Below, piece after piece: positions 61,455-64,000 of a stretch of DNA of 64,000 nucleotides. The DNA is from Xanthobacter sp. NM-25 (GTDB lineage Bacteria; Pseudomonadota; Alphaproteobacteria; Rhizobiales; Xanthobacteraceae). Below the pieces are notes generated by a model. That model did not search any database. It was given only the letters and a program-made list of their open reading frames with translations, and had not been told where the DNA came from. How positions within the stretch are numbered: the stretch's first letter is position 1; each line of letters opens with the position of its first letter. The DNA lies in assembly GCF_022138605.1 (NCBI RefSeq), contig NZ_JACBFS010000005.1, positions 424,243 through 488,242 of the forward strand, written 5' to 3'. The position numbers were made by a program, and so were the translations under genes.

Positions 61455-62408
61455 ATGACCTTCGAGCCGTTCGAGGCCTTCACCGACGTCGAGGACCTCG
61501 CCGACAAGCTGCACGATGCCGATGCCAGCGTGCGCCGGGTGGCGGTGATGGAACTGGCGGACACCGCCGACCCCGCCGCCGTCGCCCTCATCGGCTCGGC
61601 GCTGAAAGACGAGAGCGCGGAGGTGCGTCTGCAGGCGGCCATCGCGCTGGGCGAGTTCGACGGGCGCGAGACCGCGGAGATGCTGGTGATCGGCCTCGTC
61701 GACGCCGATCCGCGGGTGGCCCGCGCCGCCGCCGACAGCCTCGCCGAACTGAAGGACCCGGCCGCCGCCGATCCCATCTTCCCGCTGATCGGCCATGCCG
61801 ACCCGCGGGTGCGCTCCGGCGCCCTGCGCGGGGTGAAGGAATTGCGCCGCCCGGAGGCCCTGGCCTATGCCCTGCGGGCGCTGGAGGACCAGGACCCGCA
61901 GGTGCGGGTGGAGGCGCTGGGGGTGATCGGCTATCTGAAGGCGGAAGAGACCTTGCCGGCGCTCATCGCCTGCGCCCGCGACCCCATGGCCGAGGTGCGG
62001 CGCACCGCGGTGGGGGCGCTCGCCTTCTCCCGCTCCAACCATGCCGCCGAGGCGCTCATCCGCGCCCTCGCCGATGCCGACTGGTCGGTGCGCGAGACCG
62101 GTGCCGAGATGCTGGGCAAGGGGCGGTACGCCCGCGGGGCCGCGCCGCTCCTCGCTGCCATCAATGATGCCGACTGGCAGGTGCGGGTGAAAATCGTGCG
62201 CAGCCTCGGCCAGCTCAAGGTGGTCGAAGCCGTGCCGCAGATCGCCGCCGCCCTGGGCGACGAGATCAGCAATTTGCGCAAGGAGGCCGCGGCGGCCCTG
62301 GGAGAGATCGCCCATGCCTCGGCCCGGCCCTATCTGGAGCGCTATGTCGATGACGGCGACCCGGATGTGCGAAAGAACGTGCGCTGGGCGCTGAGCCGGA
62401 TAGAATGA
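61455..62408 (+). CDS. HEAT-repeat (PBS lyase-type) protein
   Basis: The 317-residue protein consists of about nine HEAT-like repeats of roughly 31 residues with patterns such as DADASVRRVAVMELADTADP and DEISNLRKEAAAALGEIAHA. It is a helical scaffold with no catalytic motif. It begins 7 bases after the ferredoxin stop, so co-translation is likely. It may hold the flavoprotein and ferredoxin together or help load their cofactors. Similar repeats occur in phycobilin lyases. Confidence 0.9.
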   Translation: MTFEPFEAFTDVEDLADKLHDADASVRRVAVMELADTADPAAVALIGSALKDESAEVRLQAAIALGEFDGRETAEMLVIGLVDADPRVARAAADSLAELKDPAAADPIFPLIGHADPRVRSGALRGVKELRRPEALAYALRALEDQDPQVRVEALGVIGYLKAEETLPALIACARDPMAEVRRTAVGALAFSRSNHAAEALIRALADADWSVRETGAEMLGKGRYARGAAPLLAAINDADWQVRVKIVRSLGQLKVVEAVPQIAAALGDEISNLRKEAAAALGEIAHASARPYLERYVDDGDPDVRKNVRWALSRIE

Positions 62409-62542
62409 ACGGTCTGCAGGCGCGGCCCGCCGCGCCTGCGCCATCCGACGCCGTTTCCTTGTTTCATGGACCCGACGAAACAGCGTAGGGTATTGACCGA
62501 CTGCATTTTCTTCACGCGGACCGGTCTTTCCGCCGCTTGAAA

Positions 62543-63538
62543 ATGCCCGATGGAGGCCACAGCCCGGAGGTCGCTGCCATTCCGTCCGATGGACTGAAGA
62601 CGCCGGGCTTGCCCCGTCCCGCTCCGCGCCGTGCCGCGGTCCTGTCCCAGGAGCCACCGGGTGGCGAGGGACACGAGGACGTGCGGCGACCGGCGGGCGG
62701 CGGACACAGCGGAACCGGTGGACACGGCGCGCTGGAAGGTGGCGGGCATAGTAGCGGGCAAAGTAGCGGACATGACGGGACCCGGCGCCTGGCGTCGCGC
62801 ACCAAGGCGCCGCGGGTGCCGAAATATCTCGAGCTGAAGGAATGGCTGCTGCGCGGCATGCTCGACGGGCGCTTCCGCCCCGGCACCGCGCTGCCCAGCG
62901 AGAACGAGCTCAGCCAGCAATTCCAGGTGAGCCGCATCACCGTGCGCCAGGCCCTCGACCTGCTGCGCGCCGGCGGGCTCGTGAGCAGCCACCAGGGCAA
63001 GGGCTATTTCGTCCGCAACATCAGCGCCATGCAGGATCTCGGCCGGCTCCAGGGGTTCGGTGAGATGATGGAGCCCTTGGGGGTGGATACCCGCTCCCAG
63101 GTGTTGAGCGCGGCGGTGGTGGAAGCCCCCGCCAAGGTGGCGCGGGCGCTCAATGTGAAGCGCGGCGACGGGGTGGTGAAGATCGAGCGGCTGCGCATCG
63201 CCGCCGGCGTCACCTTGTCCGTGGACCTCAGCTATTTCCCCCTCGATGTGGGTCGTCCCCTGCTCGATCTCGATTTGCAGCGGGTGGACATCTTCAAGCT
63301 CATCGAGACCGATCTGGGCATCGAGATCGGCTTTGCCGACATCACCATGAGCGTGGTTGAGGCGGGGGTGGAGCTGTGCGCGCCGGTGCCGGCGGTGGAC
63401 CTGCCCTTCACCCCCGGGGCGCCGGTGATCCATATCGAGCGCCTGACCTATGCCATGGACGGGCGGCCGATCGATTTCGAGAGCCTCTACGCCCCGGCCG
63501 GCAGCCACCGCTTCAAGGCGCGGATTCCGCGCTGGTAG
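62543..63538 (+). CDS. GntR/HutC-family regulator with Gly/His-rich N-terminal extension
   Basis: This 331-residue protein has a winged helix at about residues 97-155 (KEWLLRGMLDGRFRPGTALP, NELSQQFQVSRITVRQALDL) and a C-terminal UTRA ligand domain (ARALNVKRGDGVVKIERLRI to the end). The extra ~90 N-terminal residues are rich in Gly, His, Pro and Ser (GGGHSGTGGHGALEGGGHSS) and could bind metal. An internal GTG at 62816 would give a normal-sized regulator without the extension. It likely controls the AprA-like module upstream. Confidence 0.88.
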   Translation: MPDGGHSPEVAAIPSDGLKTPGLPRPAPRRAAVLSQEPPGGEGHEDVRRPAGGGHSGTGGHGALEGGGHSSGQSSGHDGTRRLASRTKAPRVPKYLELKEWLLRGMLDGRFRPGTALPSENELSQQFQVSRITVRQALDLLRAGGLVSSHQGKGYFVRNISAMQDLGRLQGFGEMMEPLGVDTRSQVLSAAVVEAPAKVARALNVKRGDGVVKIERLRIAAGVTLSVDLSYFPLDVGRPLLDLDLQRVDIFKLIETDLGIEIGFADITMSVVEAGVELCAPVPAVDLPFTPGAPVIHIERLTYAMDGRPIDFESLYAPAGSHRFKARIPRW

Positions 63539-63883
63539 CCCGGCGGGTTCCCAACGGTTGCGTGCGCGATATGTGCATTAAATCAATCAAAATTATTGAC
63601 AATAGATCAGGGTGGCGCCACGGTTGAGGCATCGGCGATCGGGGCAGGAGGCCCCGGCGCCGGTGCCTCATCCTGCGTGCGCGCGCCTCTCCCAGCTCCG
63701 ACAGCGGACCGTGAAGGCTGTGTGCATCAAGGTTCCCGGTGATCTTGGGAAAGGAGTGCCTGCCGTGCCGGCACCGCAGCCAACTTGTATTATCAAGTGT
63801 CGAAGGGGCCTGCTCAACGGGCAGTCAACTGCGCTCTGCGTGAGCAAGAGGCAGTGACGAAGACGCAGGCATCGCAGCGGAAG
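63539..63883. other. Intergenic region between GntR gene and IS element
   Basis: These 345 bases hold an AT-rich patch at 63571-63607 with a TTGACA-like hexamer (63596-63601) but no clear -10. No credible gene was found. A promoter here may have served a gene now separated by the insertion element. Confidence 0.35.
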
Positions 63884-64000
63884 TGAACCGCGCCGGGATT
63901 GTCGGAGGCAGTTTGGTTTGAGTCACGCGGCCAGTGCAGGTTGGTCCAGCGTGGCGTGGAATCGTGCCTCGGCTTCGGCTGGCGGGATGTTGCCGATAGG
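63884..64000 (-). mobile_element. End of an IS3-family insertion sequence
   Basis: TGAACCGCGCCGGGATTGTC (63884-63903) has the TG start and GC-rich form of an IS3-type terminal inverted repeat. The 3' end of a transposase gene lies just inside it on the minus strand. The rest of the element, and so the other repeat, lies outside the window. Confidence 0.75.
63923..64000 (-). CDS. IS3-family transposase OrfB, C-terminal fragment in window
   Basis: The minus-strand frame entering from the right edge reads PIGNIPPAEAEARFHATLDQ and ends PALAA with a stop at 63923. IGNIPPAEAE is the usual C-terminus of OrfB in the IS407/IS51 groups. Only 25 residues are visible, so integrity of the gene cannot be judged. 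Confidence 0.85.
   Translation of the reverse strand, partial: PIGNIPPAEAEARFHATLDQPALAA

Noticed and set aside
63612..63857. 81-codon frame between the GntR gene and the IS element
   Set aside because: No ribosome site, no family resemblance and Arg/Pro/Cys-rich shadow-like composition.

Overview
The window reads as a chromosomal segment of a high-GC alphaproteobacterium, most likely Rhizobiales and plausibly Xanthobacteraceae (Xanthobacter, Azorhizobium or a relative). That placement rests on a 5-aminolevulinate synthase (C4 pathway) hemA, an NdvA/ChvA-type cyclic glucan exporter, homospermidine synthase, an intracellular PHB depolymerase, and the rpmH-rnpA-yidC and rplU-rpmA clusters. It is an inference from gene content, not from a database match. 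Coding density is high. Nearly all long antisense reading frames are GC-driven shadows of real genes.

Layout. 1-5.3 kb: a large membrane-anchored protein of unknown function that runs off the left edge and contains an AT-rich patch, then a molybdopterin oxidoreductase and a TerC-family protein. 5.6-9.8 kb: ndk, a TetR regulator divergent from an aldo/keto reductase with a palindromic operator between them, a YciA-type thioesterase and an exported Ntn-type amidase. 10-12.1 kb: rplU-rpmA, a GNAT acetyltransferase and rppH. 12.2-21.4 kb: a nine-gene minus-strand operon (OsmC, acyl-CoA-dehydrogenase-like enzyme, rhodanese, HCCA-isomerase-like protein, FAD reductase, three nitrate/cyanate-type ABC transporter genes, cyanase) divergent from a TetR regulator, with two matching operators. 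This is the best candidate for an undescribed system. 21.5-30.7 kb: a universal stress protein, a 41-residue lipoprotein, rplY, pth, ychF, three tandem MaoC-like proteins, hrpB and a WD40 protein.

30.8-36.2 kb: acetoacetate decarboxylase, a patatin-like lipase, a TauE-type permease, a GST and PHB depolymerase (carbon storage and ketone bodies). 36.3-41.9 kb: an MFS exporter, homospermidine synthase and ornithine decarboxylase; the last two together make homospermidine from ornithine, and a long structured leader precedes the decarboxylase. 42.2-47.3 kb: a GH19/peptidoglycan-binding endolysin-like protein, hemA with an FNR/FixK-type box placed as in class II promoters, and rpmH-rnpA-yidC. 47.6-58.8 kb: ndvA, a D,D-carboxypeptidase, a CobW GTPase, a flavoprotein, an FtsK-family translocase with no visible membrane anchor and an SMSAP repeat, fpr and fdxA.

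59.0-64.0 kb: a DUF971 protein, then an AprA-like flavoprotein, an AprB-like two-cluster ferredoxin, a HEAT-repeat protein and a GntR regulator, which look like one functional module. At the right edge is the end of an IS3-family element. I saw no rRNA, tRNA or CRISPR array.
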